Of a stretch of 64,000 nucleotides of DNA, positions 11,165 to 20,323 are shown in pieces (within the stretch, counting starts at the first letter, position 1; every line of letters starts with the position of its first letter). The position numbers and the translations under genes are program-made. The DNA lies in assembly GCA_007922225.1 (NCBI GenBank), contig ML679959.1:20484913-20548912 (forward strand), given 5' to 3'. The stretch is from Emydura subglobosa (lineage: Eukaryota; Chordata; Testudines; Chelidae). The notes beneath the pieces are model-generated. The model did no database searches and was not told the DNA's origin. It was given only the letters and a program-made list of their open reading frames with translations.

Positions 11165-11725
11165 AGGAGTTTTGAAGTAGCCTGCACTCAGTTCCACCGA
11201 CAGGAATTCCGGATCCCAAGGCAGACCAGTTCCACCCCTCCCACAATCTGTCCCAGGCCCCACCTGACGCTCTCCTCCTTGCCCCACTTGCTGCTGCATC
11301 CCTCCCCCCATCACTCAATCCCCTTCCTCTCTTTCACACTTCTCCTTCCCCCAGGTGGCAAGCAACAGCTGCAGGAGCTGAGTGGGGAGGAGGGATGGGG
11401 TGAGCAGCGGCTGGGGGGGCATGCGAGAGAGGAAAGGAGGGATGCATTCAGTGAGCAATGGCAGGGGGGATGAGCGGGGACATGGCTGCGGGGAGGCCAA
11501 GCAGGGATAGGGGGATGTGTAAGAGAAGAGGGAAGCCAAGCAAGGGGAGGTGGGCTGGTGGGGAGGAGTGCAGCAGCAAGCGGGGTGGGGACAGGGGCCA
11601 TAGTGGAAGAGGCAGGATGGGGAGCTAGCCTCCCAGAGGGGAAGCTTTCACTCCACCACCCATGGCCCGGGCCTCTTTTAAAATTGCCGGCCCCCTGGGA
11701 AATTGCTCCCTTTGCCCTCCCCGCA
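11165..11725. repeat. GC-rich island, probable DNA-transposon relic
   Basis: It is sharply richer in G and C than its surroundings, with purine runs on one strand (aggagggatggggtgagcag) and the end phrase gggcctcttttaaaattgcc then cccctgggaaattgctccct. That last phrase resembles the end of turtle hAT-like elements known to me. No target duplication could be fixed. The overlapping open frames on both strands here follow from the GC content. Confidence 0.35.
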
Positions 11726-11799
11726 CTATCAACTCTCTTGACACATATGTATCAAGTACTGCAGAAGGTGTCCAATCATAATAGCATACAGATAGCTAT

Positions 11800-12095
11800 A
11801 GTCACTTTTAGACAGGAAGCCTGGGACTCAGAGAGATCTGACTTCAGTTCTTGGCTCTGCCACGGACTTCCTGTGTGACACTCAGCAAATTACTTAGTCT
11901 CTCTGTGCCTGAACTCTCCATCTATAAAATGGGTATAATACTATTTCCTTTCTCCCACTCTTTGTCTATCTTGTCTTGATTGTAAGTTCACAGAGGCAAG
12001 AATGATCTCTTGTGATATGAAAGAGGGTAGAACAATAGAGCCTCAATCTTAGTTGGGGTCTCTCGGTGCTACTGAAAAACAAATTTAATACCAAT
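11800..12095 (+). mobile_element. tRNA-derived SINE, plus strand
   Basis: Order of parts: a degenerate head ending gacttcagttcttggctctg, the middle aaattacttagtctctctgt with gtgcctgaactctccatcta then aaaatgggtataa, and the tail ttgattgtaagttcacagag followed by caatcttagttggggtctct and cggtgctactg. This is the arrangement of turtle SINEs, whose middle resembles MIR. A 13-T run at 12143-12155 lies just downstream. Confidence 0.75.
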
Positions 12096-12099
12096 ATTA

Positions 12100-13000
12100 T
12101 TTCTAAGTGCCAAATCATAGAACTTAGTTTATAAATAATAATTTTTTTTTTTTTTAGGGGATCACATATCCTAAATTTTCCTGGGTTCTTAGTTTCCACA
12201 TGTCTCATTTTGGCTTTGTCGGATCCTGGGATCCTGGTAAATTAACATGTATGCTTAGAACTCATTGGAATATTTCTTATTGTAGATTCACAGGAAAGAA
12301 CCCTCCATCAAGTACATAAGCAGGCTATCTAAAGGCCAATACAAGCCAAAGTCCCTTCTTATGTTCTTTATAAAGGGGAAAGATTAATCATTTCAAGAAC
12401 TCCTAAATGGTAGTTTCCTGTGTTTTCGGTGCCCATTTTAGATATTGATTAGATTACATACATACACATCCTTTTGTCTTCTCTACTTTTGCATTGTTTT
12501 ACCTCAACTGATGTGTCCACCTCCCAGATTATAAAAATGTCAATTAAATCTTGGACATTTGCTTTCAATCTGTTTCCTACCAATTAATAAAGTTCTTGCA
12601 GCTCTCTCCCCGCTCCCTTGAACTTACTTTCAAAAGGACAAAAGGAACTGTCCAGTTTTCCTCCCACTGTGAATGACAAAAACTCAAGATAGTGTTACGC
12701 TGACACAGAGTGCACTGCTTTGCCAATCTCTGAAATGTCATTGCATGGGCAGCCTGCTGGGCTCAGCTCAGTGTCATGATGCCAAGACGGCTAATAAAAA
12801 AGAATAAAGGTTAATGAAGGCATCAGGTTATTTATCATCTGGAATAAAATATCCTGTTTTTTATCTGCATCGTTTGTTCAAGGCATAAGGTCTCGACTTT
12901 GATTTTTAACATTTTATTTTTCCCTCTGCAGTATTTTGTGTTTTGTTTCTTGACTATGGTACATCCTTGCAATGCTTATCAGATGCACCGTGCCGGATGG
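12100..13000. other. Unassigned DNA
   Basis: No gene or repeat recognised apart from the short T tract at 12143-12155. Pyrimidine-rich blocks such as ctcccaccttgt-like text do not form a known element. Confidence 0.4.
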
Positions 13001-13007
13001 CGACGCT

Positions 13008-13118
13008 CAGACTCGAGCGGAGTAGTATCTTGCTCCATATGTAGTCCCATTGACGGTGCAGTCCACCATTGCAGGGTGGAAGGTACTACTGAACATGAGT
13101 AAAGATATCACAGTCTGT
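13008..13118. repeat. Short palindrome, AGTAGTACCTTACTCC family
   Basis: The left arm reads ggagtagtatcttgctccat then atgtagtcccattga. The right arm reads ggtggaaggtactactgaac then atgagtaaagatatcacagt. The arms are inverted, diverged copies around a small centre. A related copy is at 26020-26115. Confidence 0.5.
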
Positions 13119-13119
13119 C

Positions 13120-13885
13120 CCATTGGGGTTAATGGGCAAAACCTGCCTTCCTCTGTGCTACAGGGCCCTGGTGCAAGGGGCAGGATCTGGAGAGGCCGTG
13201 TATGCATGGAGCTCAGCTGCACCTGTTTGTGGATCCACTGGCTGTGCCCCCAGTGTAGGGCGTTACAAGGGTTAGGATGTGTTACTTGATGAAGTGGGGG
13301 GTGTGGTCACTGCATAGCACTGTGACTCCTACACGGATTGTGCCTGAGACTTGAACCATTGTGGATGAGTGTGTGGTCCTCAGTGGTTGGGGTCGGCAAA
13401 AAAGCTCACATCAGCCAGCAGCTACCTTTTTTATGTCCTATGGCCGGTGCAGGCTCCTTGCTGAAGCCAGGGGATGGGAGATCAGCGCTCCCCTCCCCTG
13501 ACTCCAGCAGAGAGCAAAGCGTTCTGCCTGGGTACCTAGGTGTTGGGGTCCCTGCTGGAACCAGAGAGAGGGGAGCACTGATCTCCCATCCCCCTGGCTG
13601 CAGAAGGTAGCCACTGCCTAGGGACCCAGGTGGTGTGCATGGGGCTACAGGATGCATGCAGTTTCGCTGCTGTAGCCAGCGGGGACGGGAGATCAACAAG
13701 GAGGAAGGCAGCCTCCTCGCTGAACGACGTCTGTCTGGCTGCAGTCGGTGGCAGGGGGTGGGAAAAGGGGGGGGGGGGGGGCCGTGCTGCTGGCAGAGAC
13801 TGGTGGCCCTTCAAGGTTGTAAAAATGATATCTGTGGCCCTCGAGCCAAAAAGGATGGGAACCAGACAGACAACAGATACAGACA
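13120..13885. repeat. GC-rich block with hAT-like right edge
   Basis: A GC-rich, repeat-like block contains a G15 run at 13767-13781. Its right edge reads ctgtggccctcgagccaaaa then aggatgggaacc. The complement of that edge is close to the start of hAT-like families (CAGGGGTTCCCAACC type). The left edge is not clear. Opposite-strand frames at 13406-13943 are products of composition. Confidence 0.35.
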
Positions 13886-13889
13886 TGGA

Positions 13890-14915
13890 CAACATTCAAG
13901 CAATAAAGTGTGGCATGAGATTATACAGTTATACAGTGGTTAGTTCCTTCTTCCTGTTCTTGCTTCTGTTGTGCTAACGGTCCAGTCCCTTAACAAGGAG
14001 CAGATGTGTTGCAGGCCTGCCTTAGACTGCCACTCAGATTTGCATTTGCCATGCCCCAGGCCTTACAGACTGTTTTGCCACCACACAACAGGTGCACACA
14101 CCAGTTTATTTGTCAGTATTTGCATGCCATTTCTGGTGTCCTGATTGTTGTGGACCAGTTTTCACACAGACAGGGCAATTTTGGGGGAGCACTGGTACAA
14201 CCAACACCATTTTTAACTGCAACAAGGCTTTGGCTGCTATGGGAGTGAAAGAGGATAAGTGCCTCCTAGGGCTGGATCCTATTGGGATGATGAAAGCAAC
14301 TTTTCTTCCAAGGGTAATGACCCATCTTACCTCCTGTCCCATCTTCCTCTAGTGGTCCTCTGAAAAGCACAGCAGGTGACTAAAAGTAAAATTCTCAGTG
14401 GTAGAAAATAGCTCCGAGGTTGAAGTCTGACAGCTCAGAATATATTCTTAGCTATAAATCATACTTATATTCAGGGCAGAAGATTTGTAAAAGATCTGAT
14501 ATTCTTTAAAATAAAATAAAGGATATTTTTCTGCTCTTCCTGTGGTTTTTTCATATATAATATATATATATAGCAAAAGACACAAATTATAAAAAGCTTG
14601 TCAGAGAAATGACTGGTTGTGGCTCTGTTTATTGAATCTTTTTTCTCTTTATTGCAAACTTCTTTACCTTCAGTAAAGCAAAAAAAAAAAAAAAAAATCC
14701 AGTAAGCAAGTAAAAAAATAAAGTAGCACCATCTTAATTAGTTTGAGATTAAAGATAAAACTTCTAATACAGCTAACAGATCTTGTGGCAGGTCATAATT
14801 TAGCAAGTCATTTTTTTCCTATGAGAAATATTTTCTTGTGTTCATGGTAAAGTGTATTATTCCTTTCACATTAACTCATGACAAGAATTAAATTATCCCT
14901 GTCACTAATTATGCA
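13890..14915. other. Unassigned DNA with simple repeats
   Basis: Contains a TA-rich tract at 14553-14572 and an A18 run at 14680-14697. No gene or known element recognised. Confidence 0.4.
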
Positions 14916-14920
14916 GCAGT

Positions 14921-15077
14921 GTAGGTGGAGAGGTAATATCTTTACCAACTTCTGTCGGTGAGAGAGACTAGTTTTCAAGATTACACAGAGCTCTTCTGAT
15001 CTGGGAAATGTAATCTCAAAAGCTTGTCTCTCTCACTAACAGACATTGGTCCAATAAAAGATATAACATCAACCACC
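14921..15077. repeat. Large inverted repeat (about 62-bp arms)
   Basis: The left arm at 14921-14982 contains gaggtaatatctttaccaac and ttctgtcggtgagagagact. The right arm at 15011-15077 is its complement with an extra ttgga-type insert: it contains agcttgtctctctcactaac and ggtccaataaaagatataac. The spacer is about 28 bp (acacagagctcttctgatct). The arm sequence is a common turtle repeat phrase; its class is unknown to me. Transcribed, it would form a long hairpin. Confidence 0.7.
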
Positions 15078-15317
15078 TTGTATCTCTAATATCCTGGAAC
15101 CAACACAGCTACAACAACATGGCATACATATTCCAAGTTGTGTAAAATAAGGGTACCAGAGAGATTCCGCTGGCCAGACCTATATCTCCTTGCTGTAGAT
15201 TTGGCATAGGATACTGAATAATAATAGTAATAATAATGAAAAATCTTGCGAATGTGAATTTCAGTGCCCCCAAAGAACCAGAAAAGGTCCCAAACATGCA
15301 ATTGACATTTTGCACAA

Positions 15318-15475
15318 GACATTAAGACTGGATGCATTTCTGGAAAATTTGTTTTGGTCAGATGCAAGTTTTTGGTCACAATACAGGAGTAGCTAGATGA
15401 AATTCTAGCCTGTGTTATACAGGAGGTCAGACTAGCTTATCCAATGCTCTCTCTCCTGGCTTTAAAAGCTACGAA
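15318..15475 (+). mobile_element. CR1 3' end, plus strand
   Basis: Typical CR1 3' phrases are readable: agactggatgcatttctgga, aatacaggagtagctagatg, caggaggtcagactagctta and tcctggctttaaaagctacg. It is a 5'-truncated tail only. Confidence 0.75.
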
Positions 15476-15479
15476 ATTA

Positions 15480-16080
15480 ACAAACTAGGACTTCTGGGCC
15501 TGTGAAGACCCATGCTGACTTTAGCAGGGCTCTGAACAGGTATCACCATCACCACAGCCTGTGCACTGTAGACAGCAGGACTGGGGCCATATCAAGTAAA
15601 GGTCTTTCATTTGTGGTTTAAAGGACAAACACCCCTTTGGTGAAATTTCCTAATGCACGTTTAGCCTGAAACAGCAGCTCATGATTTAAAAATACAGATC
15701 CCAATCCTGCCAGCTGATTCATGCAAGTGATTCATGTCTACTCAGAGTCCATTGAAGGGAGTCAGCATGGAAATCAGGGCTGGCTGGTACGGATCAGACT
15801 GCAAGGTCAGGACCACAGCGTGATTTAGTTGCATGTATACTTGAACAAATCCTGCATTCCTTAGGCAAAAATCTCTTTGAAGAGAAATGGAAGTTTTCCT
15901 CTGTTAAGACAGAAAGATAAGGTCAACCTTAACATCTTGGCTGACACACCAGGGACTGAACCAGACACCTTAAGCCCCGAGTGATCACATCTTGAGTTAA
16001 AAAGCCAAGGTTCTGTAGCCAGTGCTGTAATAGAATCTTAAGGATCTTATCCTTTGCACACTGGGAACAGAGGGGACCTG
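15480..16080. other. Unassigned DNA
   Basis: No gene. A possible diverged palindrome of the CCATTGA type is centred near 15750 (gagtccattgaagggagtca) but lacks clear arms. Confidence 0.4.
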
Positions 16081-16084
16081 TAGC

Positions 16085-16345
16085 ATAGGCTACATCTACA
16101 CGGTCCTGCAGTTCAGACCACAGAGCTGTGGCTACAGGATATATGGACACTGCTGGCGTGAACTAAAAGACATTTAAGTTCACGTTAATTTAGTCCTGTT
16201 TGAAAAAAAGCTTTGTTAATGTGAACTAGGTTCCTTTTAGTTTGCACCAGCAGCATATACATGGAAGAGTTACAGTGCAGCACGCTAGTGTGTGTTGCAA
16301 TTCACAACCCAGTAGTCCAAACTGCCGGGCCATCTAGTCAAGCCC
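16085..16345. mobile_element. Foldback DNA transposon, TACATCTACAC type
   Basis: It starts ggctacatctacacggtcct and contains a mirrored pair: gcgtgaactaaaagacattt on the left, and ggttccttttagtttgcacc on the right. The right part continues gtgcagcacgctagtgtgtg. The plan matches a turtle foldback family known from memory. Borders are approximate. Confidence 0.6.
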
Positions 16346-16349
16346 GTAT

Positions 16350-17065
16350 ACTCACTGGCAGGTAATGAAAGCATGTATATGTTGCTTTTTAAATATACAT
16401 GTACATACATTATACACACACACATAAAAATACTTTCCTGTTGTCATTCCCATACTCCCACCACCACAAAAATAAACACATGAAGAAAGAAATCAAATCA
16501 TGTGTTTGAGAGCAGTTTTTATGCATAAACAATTGCGGAAAGAGTGATGTATCCTACCCAAAACCCATGTCCAGCAATAAGGATTCTATCCAACTTTCAC
16601 TGAAGTCAAGGGGAATCTTTCCATAAAGGACCTGGATGAGACCCTAAGCAAATTTCTAATTACACTCTAGCGATAGGAGATGAGGCGGAGTACAAAATAC
16701 AGAGGAACAATGTAGACTATGATGATTGATATAATTGGAATGAAGCATGTATCAGATAAGGTGATTTCATAGAGAGATATTACAGTAAAATTTTAAAAAC
16801 CATGACAGTAAAATATGGCTGGGAATAGTCAGAAAAGCTCATGTAGAAAATAAGGGAACTAATCCAATACCAAAATGTGCTAAAAGTAGGAATGGTCAGG
16901 CACTATTAAGGAAGAAATAGAACATAGTAGTGGGAAGGAAGTTAGAATGATAAGGTTTCGGCTGAAAATCTTCCAACACAGAGCTCTGTATTTTCACTTT
17001 AAAAGGAAAACAGTCAAAGCCTACTTTGAAAAGTTATACGTAGTCTGAGACTAGCACAAAGAGTA
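16350..17065. other. Unassigned DNA
   Basis: No recognisable gene. A CA/TA-rich tract lies near 16409-16432. A diverged tcactgaagtcaaggggaat phrase at 16598-16617 is a possible half-palindrome. Confidence 0.4.
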
Positions 17066-17069
17066 ACAT

Positions 17070-17395
17070 TGCAATCTAAGAGCCCCTTGAAGTCAACAAG
17101 GGTACGTCTACACTGCAATATAACACCTGCGGCTGGCTCGGGTCAGCTGACTTGGACTCATGGGGGTTAGCCTATGTGGGGCTATAAAACTGTAGCTGTC
17201 TGGGCTTGGTCTGGAGCCTGGGCTCAGGGGTTTCAGAACCCAGGCTCCAGACTGAGCCCAAACGGCTGCACTGCAATTTTATATCCCTTCAGTCCAAGTG
17301 CGAGTCAACAGACCCAGGCCAGCTATGGGTCTTTTATTGCAATGTAGACAAACCACAAGAAGGTATGTCCATTGACTTCAAGGGCTTTGGAACAG
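17070..17395. repeat. CTTTGG-family palindrome split by a foldback element
   Basis: The left arm agccccttgaagtcaaca (17081-17098) is the complement, with mismatches, of the right arm ccattgacttcaagggcttt (17369-17388). Between them sits the complete 254-bp foldback element at 17101-17354. The element therefore arrived after the palindrome. Confidence 0.55.
17101..17354. mobile_element. Foldback DNA transposon, GGTACGTCTACACTGCAAT type
   Basis: The left end ggtacgtctacactgcaata is mirrored by the right end, whose complement reads ggtttgtctacattgcaata. An inner pair, ctggagcctgggctcagggg and aacccaggctccagactgag, forms a second stem. The direct repeat acaag abuts both ends (17096-17100 and 17355-17359). 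It has no coding capacity. The minor frame at 17206-17406 simply crosses it. Confidence 0.75.
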
Positions 17396-17399
17396 ACAC

Positions 17400-17940
17400 T
17401 CTGTAGTTTTTGTTCCTTGTAACTTTTATATACCTTTTTTCACATTCAATTAAAAAAAGTCATGTTCCCCCACATATAATTTTCCATTGCCACCCACAGT
17501 CACAGTGATTAATTCAGATGTCACTGTTGGTTACAGATAGAGAAAAGTTACTAAATTTGAATGAGTGGTTGCTCAGATATGCACGGATAAGAAATTCTGC
17601 AGAGAGATACTGTATCCTGAGTGCCAGACAAAAACATTTAACTGGCTTGATTGTGCTTTTACGGAGATGTAACAACCCATTCTATAATCATTCCCTGCTT
17701 TTACAGGAATGCCAGCTATTTACCTGTATTGGAGTTAAATTCTGACTGCCACTCCACAGGTGTGTAAATTGAGAGGAAATGTTCTAAAAAGTAGGAGAAA
17801 ACCTTTCACCACCACTAGCATATCTAGATAGGAAGCAGTCTGAATAATGGTCCTCATGCTTGTGCTCCTTGGAAACAAAGAGGGTAAAGAATCAATAGCA
17901 TGACCAGGGCCTCTGAATAGCCAAATGGGCAAGAGTGTGT
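17400..17940. other. Unassigned DNA
   Basis: No gene or repeat recognised with confidence. The plus-strand frame at 17518-17745 has no domain. Confidence 0.4.
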
Positions 17941-17949
17941 CTCAGGTTA

Positions 17950-18031
17950 CTGCTCCCATTGATTTTAGTTTTCAATCTAACCCTGTGTTGGCTAAACTCC
18001 CATTGACTTCAATAGGCTTTGGATCAGGCCC
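17950..18031. repeat. Short palindrome, CTTTGGATCAGGCCC family
   Basis: The right arm is well preserved: cccattgacttcaataggct then ttggatcaggccc. The left side has tcccattgattttagttttc. This copy gives the clearest right-end sequence of the family in the window. Confidence 0.6.
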
Positions 18032-18039
18032 ATAATGTG

Positions 18040-18535
18040 AATCCTGGGAGCCAACTCAGTTTAGGCAACTCTAGATGACACAGACAAATTCTGCTCCCTT
18101 CATTAACATCATTCACGAAACAAGGAGAAAAATGTACTTGCTTTGATGTTCAGTGCCCGAGATTATAATCAAGTGTCTGACACACAGGCATTGATCTTGT
18201 GCATATGATTAAATGTGTTTACTTGCTTGTTAGGCCATCTATTGTTAATGAACTTTACTTAAAATCTACTCTTTGTATAAAGGGTGTCCTAGATGAAAAT
18301 TATTTTATCCTTCTATTTAGGGGGAAGTATGTCTTGCAGTTTAGGTTTTTTCTTTTGTGTTTATTGAAATTTCAATTAATTAGATACCTCAGGCTTAATT
18401 CATCTCTGGTGTAAATCCACTGACTTCAGTGATGAATGAATGCATTTTAGTCCCTCATCCCTTATGAGCACCAGTTAAAAGATACTGGTTTTCTTTAGAG
18501 GATTAGACAATATTGAGAATATTTATGAATTTGTA
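18040..18535. other. Mostly unassigned DNA with a half-palindrome
   Basis: The phrase ctctggtgtaaatccactga then cttcagtga (18402-18430) is half of the TTACACCAGTGTAAATCC palindrome family. Nothing else is recognised. Confidence 0.4.
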
Positions 18536-18539
18536 CATT

Positions 18540-18725
18540 TTTAACGGTGAGAGTTTGTAACCACTGGAACAATTTATTGAGGGTCATGGCAGATTCTCCA
18601 TCACTGACAACTTTTTAATCAAGATTGAATGTTTTTCTAAAAGATATGAATTATTTTGGGGAAATTCCAAGGCCTGCAGATGATCACAGTGGTCCCTTCT
18701 GGCTTTGGAATCTATGACTGTGTAA
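18540..18725 (+). mobile_element. CR1 3' end, plus strand
   Basis: Phrases in CR1 order: aaccactggaacaatttatt, gcagattctccatcactgac, gaatgtttttctaaaagata, gatcacagtggtcccttctg and gctttggaatctatgactgt. The last is the CR1 terminus. It is 5'-truncated with no coding part. Confidence 0.85.
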
Positions 18726-19345
18726 ATCTTTTCTTGGCTACAGAAGCTGCTAGATCAATCTTGAAAATTATGAGCTGTATAAATTGTATCTGTATTATTA
18801 CACTTTTTTTCTTCTAATCCTTCTTTTATTTCTGTTATTACACATAACATAAAAATAAACTTGTGCTAAATGCCCAAAGTATTTCGTATTTGGTTGTAAC
18901 TGCATCATATTTTCTCATTCAGTGGGCGTTGGACATTAACTGCAGCTAACAAATTCATATATAACATTCTGATGTACCCTCCTCTGTATTAAATTGATAA
19001 CATCATTGAGAAGATTAATGGGCTTCAAATATTTAATAGACAGAAGGGAAAGTAAAATCAGTTTCACAACACACGTGTCATTTTTGGGCCAGGTTGTGGT
19101 GACATCTATTTAGCAAACCAGCCTCACCACTGCAAAGCTATGCATAAAAGCATGCAGCAAACCAGTGCCAACATAGCAAATCAATCTTGTAACGAGGCAA
19201 CTTGAAAAGTTTCAGAATTCTCTTTGGAAATGCATCCACCTACTTTCTTCCATCTCTGCCTCTTCCACAGCTCCCCCAGCCTTCCATTCATTACAGGGAC
19301 CAGAGCACTGGAAGGGGCAATGATAGAGGCTTGAGTGACTAGTAA
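18726..19345. other. Unassigned DNA
   Basis: No gene, RNA or repeat recognised. Confidence 0.4.
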
Positions 19346-19353
19346 TTGTTAGT

Positions 19354-20293
19354 AGGGCAGCCCTAGACCAAATGACGCCCAAGGCATGGAGCATCTTCGA
19401 GACTACATGCCCCCTCCATTTGTTAAACATTTGAGCACCTTATTTTTTTATGGCATTTGTATCCCATTTCATGACTTTGATGCACGATTTGCATGCATGA
19501 TTTATCCCTGTCATATAAGGCGATACATTTACACTCTAGAATCTGTAAATCTGTTTTTATTCATGCCATATATAAGCAAATAAAAATTTGTTTCCTCTAA
19601 GCTTATAGAAACTTTTTAATTTTAAGAATAACTGAAATGTACTAACATCAAGAAATTGAACTGTGCACCAACATTGGATGGAACAGTAATAAACCGTATT
19701 ACAATAAGGGGACAGCCTTAGAATATTAACCCTATTCCTTTAGTTCAAAAGATTGCTTTTCTCACCTCTGCCCTCATAAACAGTATTTCTTTTACATTGT
19801 TATGTAGATAGGGGTTCCATAGATATCTCTGGCGTCTCATTAAATATGTCCTTTATTAGTCACTACTTACACTTTTCAAGTCTTAAACCACAAGTACACT
19901 TTCAGAATTACACAATGAAACAAGATTCACAATAATGCAGTTGGGCTCTAGCTTCACTTCAGTTCGTTCCTATAGCTCACTGACTGACTGACTGACTGAC
20001 GCCCCACCCCTTATATACCCAGGATGGCAAGATTGACAACATTCTAGAAGGTTCAAGAAAAATGAAGCTCTCGGAAAGTCTGGATGGTTCCATGAGATTC
20101 TACAAAGTTCCAGAACATTCTAGGAGGCTAGTGAAAAATGAATCCACATATGGAATACTTGAAACATTTTACTTCAAACATTCTATTTTCCCTTTTGTCA
20201 CTAACAACAAAAACAGCACCCCAAACCTAGTGCCCCCCAAACCTGGCTCTGCAGGCAGTCACCTGGGTTGCCTGCCCCCAAATCCAGCCCTGA
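19354..20293. mobile_element. hAT-like non-autonomous element (940 bp)
   Basis: The left end reads agggcagccctagaccaaat then gacgcccaaggcatgg. The right end reads aaacctggctctgcaggcag and ends aaatccagccctga. The flanks ttgttagt (19346-19353) and ctgttagt (20294-20301) form an 8-bp target duplication with one change. The left-end sequence matches a turtle element I recall. It contains a (TGAC)5 microsatellite at 19981-20000. No transposase is readable. Confidence 0.6.
19981..20000. repeat. (TGAC)5 microsatellite
   Basis: Five perfect TGAC units follow a partial unit. Confidence 0.9.
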
Positions 20294-20323
20294 CTGTTAG
20301 TTCCCATTGCAGATGTCTGTACA

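Noticed and set aside
11311..11601. Proline- and serine-rich minus-strand frame of 96 codons
   Set aside because: It comes from a purine/pyrimidine-biased GC island, without start context or conservation clues.
13406..13943. Overlapping frames of about 100-119 codons on both strands
   Set aside because: They are caused by GC-rich repeat sequence with a G15 run; no motif.
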